A stretch of DNA of 64,000 nt, taken from UMGS1470 sp051889215. GTDB lineage: Bacteria; Bacillota; Clostridia; Christensenellales; UBA1242. Below, piece after piece: positions 43,009-52,229 of this stretch. The first letter of the stretch is position 1. Each line of letters starts with the position of its first letter. The stretch lies in NCBI GenBank assembly GCA_051889215.1, contig JBJFDC010000006.1, positions 1 through 64,000 on the forward strand, written 5' to 3'. The notes under the pieces are model-generated. The model was not told the DNA's origin. It did not search any database and saw nothing but the letters and a program-made list of their open reading frames with translations. Both the position numbers and the translations under genes were made by a program.

Positions 43009-43548
43009 ATGAGAAAAGTTGTTATTGCAGTGTTGATTGTTGTCATTGGGGTGACTTTTGTTTTGTTTTCAACAAAAAAGACCGAACCGAATGAAGAGTA
43101 TTTGAGAATACATATTCGTGCCAATTCAAACCTTGATGTTGACCAAAATGTAAAATATATAATAAAGGATAAAGTGGTTGAATATCTCATTCCAATCCTT
43201 TGCGACTGCGAAACAAAAGAACAGGCCGAGAGTGCTTTGCAAAAAAATTTTCAAGGAATTGAAGCGGTCGCCGACTCAATTCTCAAACAAAATGGTTTTT
43301 CTTATTCTTCTCATGCAAAACTTTGCAATGAATATTTTCCGACGAGAAGTTATCAAGACCTCACGCTTGACGAGGGCTTTTATGATGCGTTGATTTTGGA
43401 ACTTGGACAAGCAAAGGGCGATAATTGGTGGTGTGTTGTATATCCTCCGTTATGTTTTGTGTCAACCAACCCGACAGGAGAAGGAGTTGTGTATAAATCC
43501 AAAATTTTGCACATAATAAACAAAATTCTTGGTCGGGAGGAAACATGA
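43009..43548 (+). CDS. spoIIR: Stage II sporulation protein R
   Basis: SpoIIR is secreted from the forespore to trigger SpoIIGA and so activate sigma-E in the mother cell. The 179-residue protein has an N-terminal membrane/signal segment (VVIAVLIVVIGVTFVLF) and the family core EEYLRIHIRANSNLDVDQNVKYIIKD, YFPTRSYQDLTLDEGFYDALIL and GDNWWCVVYPPLCF. Start 43009 follows GAGGGG; a perfect hairpin GCTTGCC-TTTTT-GGCAAGC (42970-42988) stands just before it and may shape the mRNA. The sleB gene overlaps its stop by 4 nt, so the two are coupled. Confidence 0.95.
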   Translation: MRKVVIAVLIVVIGVTFVLFSTKKTEPNEEYLRIHIRANSNLDVDQNVKYIIKDKVVEYLIPILCDCETKEQAESALQKNFQGIEAVADSILKQNGFSYSSHAKLCNEYFPTRSYQDLTLDEGFYDALILELGQAKGDNWWCVVYPPLCFVSTNPTGEGVVYKSKILHIINKILGREET

Positions 43549-44213
43549 AAAGACGAAATAGTATTTTATTTGCCGTGCTGCTGCTTTTTGCGGTGGTGTT
43601 GGTGGGTTGCATTGTCAGTGTTGACAATGTCAACAACAATAATATCAACACAATCAGTCAAGTTGCAACAACCTCGCAAAACAAACAAATTCAACAAAAA
43701 TTAAAGGATTTGGGATATTATTCTGGCGCAGTTGATGGAATTTATGGAAATGCAACAAGGAGTGCTGTTATTGCTTTTCAAAAGGCAAACGGTCTTGTTG
43801 CTGATGGAATTGCTGGACCAAAGACGATTGCAGCTCTTGGTCTCAATTTTAATTCTGCGACATCGAGCGACCTCTATCTCCTTGCAAAATGCGTTCATGC
43901 AGAGGCGAGAGGCGAGCCATATGTTGGACAAGTCGCAGTTGCTGCTGTGATTTTGAATCGTGTGAAAGACCCCGCTTTTCCCAACACGATTTCGGGTGTA
44001 ATCTATCAACCATGGGCTTTCACTGCGGTTAATGATGGGCAGATTAATTTGGAACCAAACTCAACCGCTTATCAGGCGGCGCAAGACGCGCTCAACGGTT
44101 GGGACCCGACCTATGGGTGCTTGTATTATTATAATCCAGCAACCGCCACAAGCAAGTGGATTTTCTCAAGGCAAACAGTTGTCACCATTGGCAAACACGT
44201 GTTTGCGATATAG
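43545..44213 (+). CDS. sleB: Spore cortex-lytic enzyme SleB
   Basis: SleB is a lytic transglycosylase that degrades spore cortex at germination. The 222-residue protein has a hydrophobic leader ending VGC (a possible lipobox), an N-terminal peptidoglycan-binding domain (IQQKLKDLGYYSGAVDGIYG, TRSAVIAFQKANGL) and the SleB/CwlJ hydrolase domain (LAKCVHAEARGEPYVGQVAV with the catalytic Glu, AVILNRVKDPAFPNTISGV, YNPATATSKW). It overlaps spoIIR by 4 nt and is followed by ypeB, its known partner. A link of spoIIR to sleB-ypeB in one operon is less usual. Confidence 0.95.
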   Translation: MKRRNSILFAVLLLFAVVLVGCIVSVDNVNNNNINTISQVATTSQNKQIQQKLKDLGYYSGAVDGIYGNATRSAVIAFQKANGLVADGIAGPKTIAALGLNFNSATSSDLYLLAKCVHAEARGEPYVGQVAVAAVILNRVKDPAFPNTISGVIYQPWAFTAVNDGQINLEPNSTAYQAAQDALNGWDPTYGCLYYYNPATATSKWIFSRQTVVTIGKHVFAI

Positions 44214-44222
44214 GAGGGGACA

Positions 44223-45584
44223 ATGGAAGCAAAAACACAAACAAGAACAAAAAAATCAACCACAATAGTTTTTATTGTGCTGACAGCAGTGTTTGCAGCC
44301 CTCATGATTGCGGCAGTTTTGGCATTATTCATCAACACAAACAAAATGAACGCATATGGGTCAAGCTTGGAATATGTTTATCAACGCTCCTACTATGACC
44401 TTGAAGACAACATCAATAATGCTGAAAACAAACTTTCAAAACTCATGGCGTCAAGTTCAGGCGACTATCAGAAAAAACTTGTAAAAGAAATTTCCGCCAA
44501 TGCCAAAGCGGCGCAAGAAAATCTTAACATCTTGCCGGTGTCGGCGGGCGGGATTAACGAATCAATCAAGTTTATTAATCAATTTTATGGATATATGTCA
44601 TCTTTGGAAACATCGATTGAAAAAACGAACAAACTAACCCCAGAACAAAAACAAAAGGTCGGCGAACTCCATCAGGCGATAAAAGAAATCAAATTTAATC
44701 TTGAAAATTTCACAAAAAAACTTTCGGGCGGTTATTCAATTCTCAAAGCAAGCAAGAATTTTGAGGGAGATTTCAACAATCTCACAAATGACCTTCGTCA
44801 AGTCAAAACTGACGACATTGAATACCCTTCAATGATTTATGATGGACCTTTTTCGGATTCTGTGACAAATGTTGAAATCAAAGGTCTTGTTGGAGAAAGC
44901 ATTGATTCAATGACCGCGGAAAACAATTTGCGACAAATTTATAAGGACAAAAATCTTGAAAATTTGAAATACCTTGGTCAAACAAATGGAAAATTCAAAA
45001 CTCATGACTTTTCATTCTATCTTGAGGGCTCAAATCGAGTTGCGCAAATAACCGAAGTTGGTGGGCACCTTCTCACATTGAGCGGGGGAATTGCAACAAA
45101 AACTTCAAACATTGATTTTGATCAAGCAAAAAATGCGGCACTTGACTTTGCAAAAAATTCAGATTTTGGAGAACTTGAAGTTGTTTGGAGTGACGAAAAA
45201 GATGGAGAAGCATATTTCAATCTTGCCCCAATTCAAAACGATGTTATTCTCTATCCCGATTTAATCAAGGTCAAAGTTGATAAATCCACAGGAAACATCG
45301 CGGGAATTGATGCGAGCGCATATTTCACAAATCACACAAATCGAACAATTGGAGCTGCAAAAATTTCATCAAGTGAAGCAAAAAACACAATAGAAAATGG
45401 ATATAACATTCAGACATCAAAGCTTTGCCTTGTGCCACTTGACTACAATCGCGAAGTTTTGTGCTATGAATTTAAATGCGACTATCTCGGTTCAATCTAT
45501 TTCATTTATATAAATGCTGAAACCGGAGTGGAAGAGAACATTCTTCAAGTCGTTTCCTCCGAAAGTGGCCAAAAACTCATGTAA
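44223..45584 (+). CDS. ypeB: Germination protein YpeB
   Basis: YpeB stabilises and localises SleB in the spore. The 453-residue protein has an N-terminal membrane helix (TTIVFIVLTAVFAALMIAAVLALFI), a helical SleB-interaction region and C-terminal PepSY-like repeats (LRQIYKDKNLENLKYLG, FDQAKNAALDFAKN, LVPLDYNREVLCYEFKCDY). AGGAGGGG-like sequence precedes the ATG 9 nt after the sleB stop. It ends with a strong terminator at 45592. Confidence 0.93.
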   Translation: MEAKTQTRTKKSTTIVFIVLTAVFAALMIAAVLALFINTNKMNAYGSSLEYVYQRSYYDLEDNINNAENKLSKLMASSSGDYQKKLVKEISANAKAAQENLNILPVSAGGINESIKFINQFYGYMSSLETSIEKTNKLTPEQKQKVGELHQAIKEIKFNLENFTKKLSGGYSILKASKNFEGDFNNLTNDLRQVKTDDIEYPSMIYDGPFSDSVTNVEIKGLVGESIDSMTAENNLRQIYKDKNLENLKYLGQTNGKFKTHDFSFYLEGSNRVAQITEVGGHLLTLSGGIATKTSNIDFDQAKNAALDFAKNSDFGELEVVWSDEKDGEAYFNLAPIQNDVILYPDLIKVKVDKSTGNIAGIDASAYFTNHTNRTIGAAKISSSEAKNTIENGYNIQTSKLCLVPLDYNREVLCYEFKCDYLGSIYFIYINAETGVEENILQVVSSESGQKLM

Positions 45585-45591
45585 AAAAGAA

Positions 45592-45628
45592 AAGATGTGA
45601 TTAAAGAGCAAAAATCACATCTTTTTTT
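45592..45628 (+). terminator. Terminator after ypeB
   Basis: AAGATGTGATT (45592-45602) pairs with AATCACATCTT (45613-45623) and is followed by a T run. Confidence 0.9.
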
Positions 45629-45631
45629 ATG

Positions 45632-45661
45632 TTGACCAAGATATTTTTGTTGTGTTATAAT
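45632..45661 (+). promoter_or_regulatory. Promoter of the GlmU-like gene
   Basis: TTGACC (45632-45637), an 18-nt spacer and TATAAT (45656-45661) with TGT in front (extended -10). The ATG at 45668 is 6 nt further on, without room for a ribosome site. This is the clearest leaderless arrangement in the window. Confidence 0.8.
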
Positions 45662-45667
45662 TTTTGC

Positions 45668-46513
45668 ATGGAAACAATGACTTTGGAAAAAGAAAGTATG
45701 TCTGAAAATGGAATTTTGACAGACGACATCATTTTTGGAAAAGCGCAAACAAAAAAAGCGATGGACACGAGTGGATATGGGGATTTCACCGTCATTATTT
45801 TGCTCGCAAAAAACCCCGCTTTCAAAGGTGTGCTCAAACCATATGAGATAAATATTTATGGCAAAAAAATGTGGCAGTGGGTTGCACTTGCTTGCGAGGG
45901 ATATAACACAAAAACTGTTGCTTGCTCTCCCGAGAGCAACATTTTGTCACTCATAAAACCTCATCTTGAGGACACAAAGTTTACGGCAGTTTTCTATTCT
46001 GACACACCTCTTCTTCAAAAATCGACTATTGAAGAAATTTTTATGTTTGCGCGAAGCAGAGACATCAATGTTATGCGGCTCACACGCGGATTTATATTCA
46101 ATACTGAATATGTCAGGAGTGCGACAGAGATTGCCGCAATGCAGACTGAATATTTTGAGGAAGAAGATTTCATCACTTGCTACAATCAAAAGCAAGTTGC
46201 ATTTGTGTCCGATATAATCAAAAACAGAATTTTGGACTTTCACATGACCCAAGGAGTTCAAATTGTTGACCCAAACACAACATTCATCGACTGCGATTCA
46301 ATCATTGGCGAAGGAACGGTGATTGAACCAAACAATGTCATTCGTGGAATGACCATGATATATCCAAACTGCAAACTCGAGAGCGGAAATATAATTGAAA
46401 ACAGCATTATTGGCGAGAATTGCAAAATTATTGCAAGTTTTGTTTCTGAAAGCAGAATAAAAGACAGGCAGGTTGTTGGACCATATGAGAATATAATAAA
46501 AAAATCCACGTGA
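45668..46513 (+). CDS. Degenerate GlmU-like nucleotidyltransferase/hexapeptide protein
   Basis: Bifunctional GlmU makes UDP-GlcNAc and normally sits just before prs-pth-mfd in Firmicutes; this gene has that place. The 281-residue protein keeps the general order: a nucleotidyltransferase-like part, then YFEEEDFITCYNQKQVAFVSDIIKNR (cf. GlmU linker), then a few left-handed-helix turns (VDPNTTFIDCDSIIGEGTVI, NIIENSIIGENCKIIASFV). The N-terminal signature LAAGxGTRM and its Lys are absent, replaced by FGKAQTKKAM and VIILLAKNPAF, and most of the acetyltransferase domain is missing (GlmU is about 455 residues). It is probably not a working GlmU; its present role is unknown. Confidence 0.7.
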   Translation: METMTLEKESMSENGILTDDIIFGKAQTKKAMDTSGYGDFTVIILLAKNPAFKGVLKPYEINIYGKKMWQWVALACEGYNTKTVACSPESNILSLIKPHLEDTKFTAVFYSDTPLLQKSTIEEIFMFARSRDINVMRLTRGFIFNTEYVRSATEIAAMQTEYFEEEDFITCYNQKQVAFVSDIIKNRILDFHMTQGVQIVDPNTTFIDCDSIIGEGTVIEPNNVIRGMTMIYPNCKLESGNIIENSIIGENCKIIASFVSESRIKDRQVVGPYENIIKKST

Positions 46514-46520
46514 GGCGAAA

Positions 46521-47048
46521 ATGAAACTTGTTTTTGGACTGGGGAATCCTGGACGAGAATATGAGAGAACTTATCACAACATTGGCTTTATGTCAGTGGA
46601 TTTTTTGTTGAAAAATTATTGCGAAAATGTCAAACAAAAAAAAGAGGGCAAAGCACAAACTTTTCACGCTTTGCTTTGTGGCGAAAAAGTGATTATTGCA
46701 AAGCCCGAAACTTTTATGAATGCGTCGGGCGAAAGTGTTTTGGCACTTATGACAAAATATAAAGTTTCTCCACGCGATGTTTTTGTTTTTGTTGACGACA
46801 TCGACCAAGACAAAGGCAAGGTGAGATTTCGTGAGCGAGGAAGCGCGGGAACACACAACGGGCTGAGGAGCATTGTCGGACTTGTTGGCGAGGATTTTAA
46901 TCGCATTCGAATTGGAATTTCAAAAAATCCCGACATGAATCTTGCGGACTATGTTCTTTCAAAAATTGACGACGAAAGCATGAAATTGATTGAACCTGCG
47001 ATTGAAAAGGGAGTTCAAATTTTGTTGGAGAAAATCAATGTCAAATAA
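46521..47048 (+). CDS. pth: Peptidyl-tRNA hydrolase
   Basis: Pth frees tRNA from stalled peptidyl-tRNA. The 175-residue protein has the family motifs FGLGNPGREYERTYHNIGF with catalytic His (about residue 21), KPETFMNASGESV, FVDDIDQDKGKVR and SAGTHNGLRSI. One position is unusual: the box normally DDLDLPxGxxR reads DDIDQDKGKVR. It starts 7 nt after the GlmU-like gene, and mfd overlaps its 3' end by 11 nt. Confidence 0.95.
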   Translation: MKLVFGLGNPGREYERTYHNIGFMSVDFLLKNYCENVKQKKEGKAQTFHALLCGEKVIIAKPETFMNASGESVLALMTKYKVSPRDVFVFVDDIDQDKGKVRFRERGSAGTHNGLRSIVGLVGEDFNRIRIGISKNPDMNLADYVLSKIDDESMKLIEPAIEKGVQILLEKINVK

Positions 47049-50000
47049 TGTGTCTTGCTATTTTGAACACTTGTTTGAGACGCCAAAGTTTCAAAAAATA
47101 AGACAAAATTGTGGAATAAAAGATATAAACATAAGCGGCCTTTCAAGCGGAGAAAAGGCGGTTGTTTTGTCATCTCTTGGCAAAAAGTTTGTTTATGTGG
47201 CAAGTGACCTCATAGAGGCAAATGCGACACAAAAAGTTCTTGACGATTTTGGGATATCAAGTCGGATAATATATTCGGCGATAACAAGTCCTGTTCTCAC
47301 GATGGGCAAAATTGATGACATTCAGTTTGATGCACTCAACAAACTATATGATTTTTTGAATGATGAAGTTTTTGCCTTGATTGTTTTGCCTTCTTTTTTG
47401 ACTCAACGCTTGCCTTCGCGAACAAAACTTTTTGAAAATCAATTTTGTCTCAAGGTGGACGATGAGGTGCGTCAAAAAGACTTTGAAAACATGCTCATTC
47501 ACTTTGGTTTTTCTCGAGCGGAAGGACGAGGGAATATTGGCGAATTTTGTGTTCGTGGGGACACGATTGAAGTTTGTGCATGCGGTGATGAAACTCTTGT
47601 TCGAATTGAATTTTTTGATGATGTCGTTGAAAAAATAAAAATTTGCGACAAGACAACTCTGTCATTAATTAAGAATGTTGACAAATATTATTTTCACCCG
47701 ACAAGCATATTTTTTCTTGAAAAAGAGCAAAAAAACGCAGTTTTATCAAAATTATTTGAACAAAAATCAAAAAATGTTCAAAATTCTAGACTTGACGAGA
47801 ACCTGTCGGGCGCAATAAACATTGTTGAAAACAACTTTTGCATGCCTGCATTCATGCAGCCATATCTAATTGGTTTTCACGACACAATTGCAACAATTTG
47901 CACAGATGAGGTTTTTGCATTTGACGAAACAAAAAAAATCAAAGATGCAATCACTGGGGCGACCTCTGAATTCTTTTCGGGATTTTTGAGTCTGGTTGAA
48001 GGCGGAGAACTTCTCAAAGAACATAAAGATTTTCTGCTCACAGAAAGCGAAATTTTTTCAAGCATTCCTCATTGCCTGTTTTTTGATAATATCATCGAAG
48101 AAAAGCGCGATATTGAAATTGACTTTCAAAAGGCAATGACAAACAAATATACTTTTGACTTTTCGTCACTTCTTTGTGATTTAAAAATATATAAAGAAAA
48201 GGGCAAGTTTGTTGTTCTTTTTGCAGGCGGAAAAACATCTTGTGAAAATCTAAAAAATTATATGCTTGAAAATGGATTATATTTTGATGATTTTTCGCAG
48301 TCTTCAAGCAAAGGCATATTTTTGTCAAATCAAACGCTTTCAATTTCGGTTGGATTTGCAGATGAAAACTTTGTTGCAATCGCGACACCTGATTTGATAA
48401 AAAAATCAACGAATTTTGCAGTCGCCAACAAGAAAAAGGTTTTTTATCTTCCAAAGGTGGGAGATTATGTTGTTCATGTCACTCACGGGATTGGAAAATG
48501 TGTTGGAATTGAAAAATTAAAACTTTCATCAGTCTATAAAGATTATTTCATCATCGAATATAAGGGCGGGGACAGACTTTATGTTCCAAGTGAACAAGCA
48601 AATTCGATTTCGGCATATCTTGGAGGTGAGGCAGAGCCAAAACTAAACAAGATTGGCGGTCTTGAATTTCGAAAAGCAAAGGAAAAAGTTTATAAAAGCG
48701 TCAAAGAAATGGCTGGCGAACTCGTCAAACTCTATTCTGCTCGCGAGCAAAAACACGGCTTCAAATTTAGCGAAGATGGATATTTGCAGGCGGCATTTGA
48801 AGAGGCATTTCCATATGACGAAACAGAAGATCAAATTGTTGCAACCAATGAAATAAAAAAGGACATGCAGTCAACAAAAATCATGGATCGACTGCTTTGT
48901 GGAGATGTTGGATATGGAAAAACAGAGGTTGCCATGCGTGCTGCATACAAGGCGGTGATTGATGGCAAACAAGTCGCCTTTATGTGTCCAACAACAATAC
49001 TTTCTCAACAACATTTCAACACGTGTCAAAACCGTTTTAAAGATTTTATGTGTCGTGTTGAAGTCCTCAACAGGTTTAAGACACCCAAGCAGCAAAAAGA
49101 GATTTTGGAAAAATTGAAGCGCGGCGAGATTGATGTCATTTGCGGCACACATAGACTGCTGGGAAAAGACGTTGAGTTCAAGGATTTGGGACTCTTGATT
49201 TTGGACGAAGAGCAACGTTTTGGGGTTGCAGACAAGGAAAAAATCAAAAAACTTAAGAACGATGTTGATGTGCTCGCTCTTTCCGCAACTCCAATCCCGC
49301 GAACACTCCATATGTCACTCAGTGGAATACGAGACATCAGCATTCTTTCAACGCCGCCAAAGGATAGACTTCCTGTGCAAACCTATGTCACAGAGTTTTC
49401 GCCAATGCTTCTGAAAGATGCATGTCTCAAAGAAATTGCGCGTGGCGGTCAAATTTTGATTGTGTATAATCGCGTTGACAAAATTAATGAATTTGCCGCA
49501 TTTGTCAAAAATCTTCTTCCAGGTGTTGATGTTGGCGTCGCACACGGACAAATGGACGAAAAACTGCTTGAACAAGCAATCTTCAAACTATATAATCGCG
49601 AGTATCAAGTCTTTATCAGCACAACTCTCATTGAAAATGGCATTGATTTGCCGCTTGCCAACACGTTGTTTGTTTTGGATAGTGACCGACTGGGACTTTC
49701 TCAACTCTATCAACTTCGCGGGAGAATTGGCAGAGGAAACAGACTCGCGTATGCATATTTCACATTTGACGGCGGGAAAAAATTGACCGAGCAAGCATTC
49801 AAGAGACTTGAGGCAATAATGCAATTTCGAGAACTTGGAAGCGGGTTTAAAATTGCGATGCGAGACCTTGAAATCCGTGGAGCTGGCAATGTTTTGGGAA
49901 AAGAACAGCACGGACAAATGCAAAAAGTTGGATATGACCTATATTGCAAAATCCTCAAAGATGCGGTCGGTGAACTCTCTGGCGAGCACGAAAAACCAAA

Positions 50001-50439
50001 ACGAGATGTCAAACTTGACATTGCAGTCGAGGCATATATCGAGCCGGATTATATTGGCGAAGAAGATTTGCGAATAAAAATTTACAATTCAATAAGTGAA
50101 CTGACGAGCGTTGAACAGATGCGAGAACTTGAGGGGCAACTTGAAAATTCGTTCGGAGAACTTGCCGTTCCTGCAAAAAATTTGCTGCGTCTTGCGGTTG
50201 TTAAAAATCTCGCTGAAAAGCATGAAATTTCAAGAATTTTTATAAATAATTCAAATTTTTCCATATTTTTCTATGAAAAAGAGAAAATTATTGAGCAAAA
50301 TGTGGTTGATGTCGTCAGTGCTTACAACAAGTTCTGCGTATTAAAATTTTCACCATTGCCAATAATTGAAGTGAACATTCCGCATGCTTCATGTGAAGAA
50401 AAACTCAATTTCTTGCTTGGATTTTTGTCGAAAATGTAA
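47038..50439 (+). CDS. mfd: Transcription-repair coupling factor
   Basis: Mfd removes RNA polymerase stalled at DNA damage and brings in UvrA. The 1133-residue protein has an N-terminal UvrB-like region (RGDTIEVCACGDETLVRIEF), the RNA-polymerase interaction domain (GDYVVHVTHGIGKCVGIEKL, about 475-495), a helicase core with Walker A DVGYGKTEVAM (about 622-632), DEEQRF, and SATPIPRTLHMSL. The C-terminal D7 domain is also present. Start ATG 47038 with GGAG upstream overlaps pth. It completes the excision-repair set with uvrA, uvrB and uvrC in this window. Confidence 0.96.
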   Translation: MSNNVSCYFEHLFETPKFQKIRQNCGIKDINISGLSSGEKAVVLSSLGKKFVYVASDLIEANATQKVLDDFGISSRIIYSAITSPVLTMGKIDDIQFDALNKLYDFLNDEVFALIVLPSFLTQRLPSRTKLFENQFCLKVDDEVRQKDFENMLIHFGFSRAEGRGNIGEFCVRGDTIEVCACGDETLVRIEFFDDVVEKIKICDKTTLSLIKNVDKYYFHPTSIFFLEKEQKNAVLSKLFEQKSKNVQNSRLDENLSGAINIVENNFCMPAFMQPYLIGFHDTIATICTDEVFAFDETKKIKDAITGATSEFFSGFLSLVEGGELLKEHKDFLLTESEIFSSIPHCLFFDNIIEEKRDIEIDFQKAMTNKYTFDFSSLLCDLKIYKEKGKFVVLFAGGKTSCENLKNYMLENGLYFDDFSQSSSKGIFLSNQTLSISVGFADENFVAIATPDLIKKSTNFAVANKKKVFYLPKVGDYVVHVTHGIGKCVGIEKLKLSSVYKDYFIIEYKGGDRLYVPSEQANSISAYLGGEAEPKLNKIGGLEFRKAKEKVYKSVKEMAGELVKLYSAREQKHGFKFSEDGYLQAAFEEAFPYDETEDQIVATNEIKKDMQSTKIMDRLLCGDVGYGKTEVAMRAAYKAVIDGKQVAFMCPTTILSQQHFNTCQNRFKDFMCRVEVLNRFKTPKQQKEILEKLKRGEIDVICGTHRLLGKDVEFKDLGLLILDEEQRFGVADKEKIKKLKNDVDVLALSATPIPRTLHMSLSGIRDISILSTPPKDRLPVQTYVTEFSPMLLKDACLKEIARGGQILIVYNRVDKINEFAAFVKNLLPGVDVGVAHGQMDEKLLEQAIFKLYNREYQVFISTTLIENGIDLPLANTLFVLDSDRLGLSQLYQLRGRIGRGNRLAYAYFTFDGGKKLTEQAFKRLEAIMQFRELGSGFKIAMRDLEIRGAGNVLGKEQHGQMQKVGYDLYCKILKDAVGELSGEHEKPKRDVKLDIAVEAYIEPDYIGEEDLRIKIYNSISELTSVEQMRELEGQLENSFGELAVPAKNLLRLAVVKNLAEKHEISRIFINNSNFSIFFYEKEKIIEQNVVDVVSAYNKFCVLKFSPLPIIEVNIPHASCEEKLNFLLGFLSKM

Positions 50440-50546
50440 GTCAAAATATTTGCGTTTTTGATTGATTTTAATTTTATTATAGTATAGAATAGATTAATAT
50501 TTGAGCGATGCTCAAAGACATGAAATTATATGCTTTGGAGAAAATT

Positions 50547-52229
50547 GTGAAAAAAAGAATTTTTGGAGTATTGTGTCTGGTTATTTGTGCGTGCCTTTTG
50601 ATGACGGGGTGCGGACTTTGGACACTCAATCAAGATAGATATTTGTCAAGAACGGTCGCGACTGTTGATGACGACATTGTCGTGACAAAAGAAGAACTTT
50701 TGACGATGTATAATCAATATGCCTCAACACTTGTCAATGGCTATGGCTACACAAATGAACAAGCGGTTGAATATTGCATTGACCTTCTCATAAACAAAAA
50801 AATCATGCTTAAGAAGGCAAAAGAAATTTATCCAACTCTTTCGGACAAGGAAACAAGCAAATGTTGGAAAGACACATATGACACCATGAACGAAATTCTG
50901 GCAGACTATGAAAGTGCGGTCAAGGTTGATTGGGGAATCAAAGACGACGACACAAAAAATGAAACTGCAGGAACAAGTGACTCGAGTTCAACTTCCACAG
51001 CATATTCTCCATATGAGAAAAAGGCAACTCTTGTTCAAAATGAAGAGGGTGTTTGGGAAATCAAAACAATTCCTGAAGAAGATGAACTTGCAGACGTTGA
51101 AATCATTGAAGGTGGTGCCGACAAATTTTTGACAAACTACCGCACAATTTCTCGCGAAGATGTTTCAAAAGAAGCGCTGAAGAGATATATCAAAGCGCTC
51201 AAAAAGAATGAAGAGGGCAGAACTTTTGAGGGTGAAAATGCCTATTCAGACGATGCCGTTCTTAATCGTGCAATAAATCGTGTTTATAAACAAATTGAAG
51301 AGAGTTATTATCTTGCAAAACTCAAAAAACACCTCGTGAAAGACACCAGTGTTTCAGTTGACCAAATTTTGAATGCTTTTAAAGAAAAACTTATTTCTGC
51401 CTACACCAAGTATAGTGTTGGCTCGGGTGATTTTGCGACCGATATTTTGAATAGTGCTGAAAACATGTATTATGTTCCTGAAAGCGCACAAGGCAAATTC
51501 TTCTATGTTTCACATTTCTTGGTCAAGTTTAATTCTGAAGAACAAGCAAAAGTTGACGACCTCAAAGAACAAATGAATCAAGGTTATATCAGCCAAAAAG
51601 AATATGACATGGCGCTTGAAGCGATTGTTGCAAAAATGGAAGCAACAGTTTATGACGATGAAGGCAATGCAACCGAAGACAAGGTTTTGGTAAAAGACAT
51701 TCTTTCTTCGCTCAATGCTGATATGGCTGGAAAATCGCAAGAAGAAAAAACAGAAATATTCAGACAATATCTATATAAATATAATGAAGACACTGGACTC
51801 AACAACAAAGAATATTCTTATGTTGTTGGCGACGAAAAATCAAGCATGGTTGAAAGCTTCACGAACGCCGCAAGACAGCTTCACCGACCAAATGCGGAAA
51901 ATCAAGAGATTTTGGGAAATGTCGGCGACATCAGCGGCATTGTTCCAAGTGAATATGGCGTTCACATCTTGATGTATTGTGGCGAAGTTAAAAACTTGTT
52001 TGATATCAATCCGGATAATGCAAATGAATTTGAACTTAAAAATGCGGATATAAAAGTTCTCTATGACACATTGCTCAATGTTTGCAACAACAAAACAATT
52101 TTTGACAAATTATATGATGAAGTGTTTAGCGATTCATATTCAGTTTTTGAAAGCGCATACCTTCAATCATTAAAGCAAGGTTCAACAATAAAAGTTTATA
52201 AAAAGGCATATAAAGATTTGCTTGGTTGA
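50547..52229 (+). CDS. Foldase-type lipoprotein (PrsA/SurA-like peptidyl-prolyl isomerase)
   Basis: The 560-residue protein has a signal peptide starting MKKRIFGVLCLVICACLL, ending in lipobox MTGC. The N-terminal SurA/PrsA chaperone part (TVDDDIVVTKEELLTMYNQYA, INKKIMLKKAKE) is followed by a Ser/Thr-rich insert and a C-terminal parvulin-like domain (FYVSHFLVKF, then NVGDISGIVPSEYGVHILMY). Such lipoproteins help exported proteins fold outside the membrane. I choose GTG 50547 because TGGAGA lies 6 nt upstream and a clean signal peptide begins there; ATG 50508 and 50520 are possible. mfd followed by a foldase is common in Clostridia. Confidence 0.85.
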   Translation: MKKRIFGVLCLVICACLLMTGCGLWTLNQDRYLSRTVATVDDDIVVTKEELLTMYNQYASTLVNGYGYTNEQAVEYCIDLLINKKIMLKKAKEIYPTLSDKETSKCWKDTYDTMNEILADYESAVKVDWGIKDDDTKNETAGTSDSSSTSTAYSPYEKKATLVQNEEGVWEIKTIPEEDELADVEIIEGGADKFLTNYRTISREDVSKEALKRYIKALKKNEEGRTFEGENAYSDDAVLNRAINRVYKQIEESYYLAKLKKHLVKDTSVSVDQILNAFKEKLISAYTKYSVGSGDFATDILNSAENMYYVPESAQGKFFYVSHFLVKFNSEEQAKVDDLKEQMNQGYISQKEYDMALEAIVAKMEATVYDDEGNATEDKVLVKDILSSLNADMAGKSQEEKTEIFRQYLYKYNEDTGLNNKEYSYVVGDEKSSMVESFTNAARQLHRPNAENQEILGNVGDISGIVPSEYGVHILMYCGEVKNLFDINPDNANEFELKNADIKVLYDTLLNVCNNKTIFDKLYDEVFSDSYSVFESAYLQSLKQGSTIKVYKKAYKDLLG

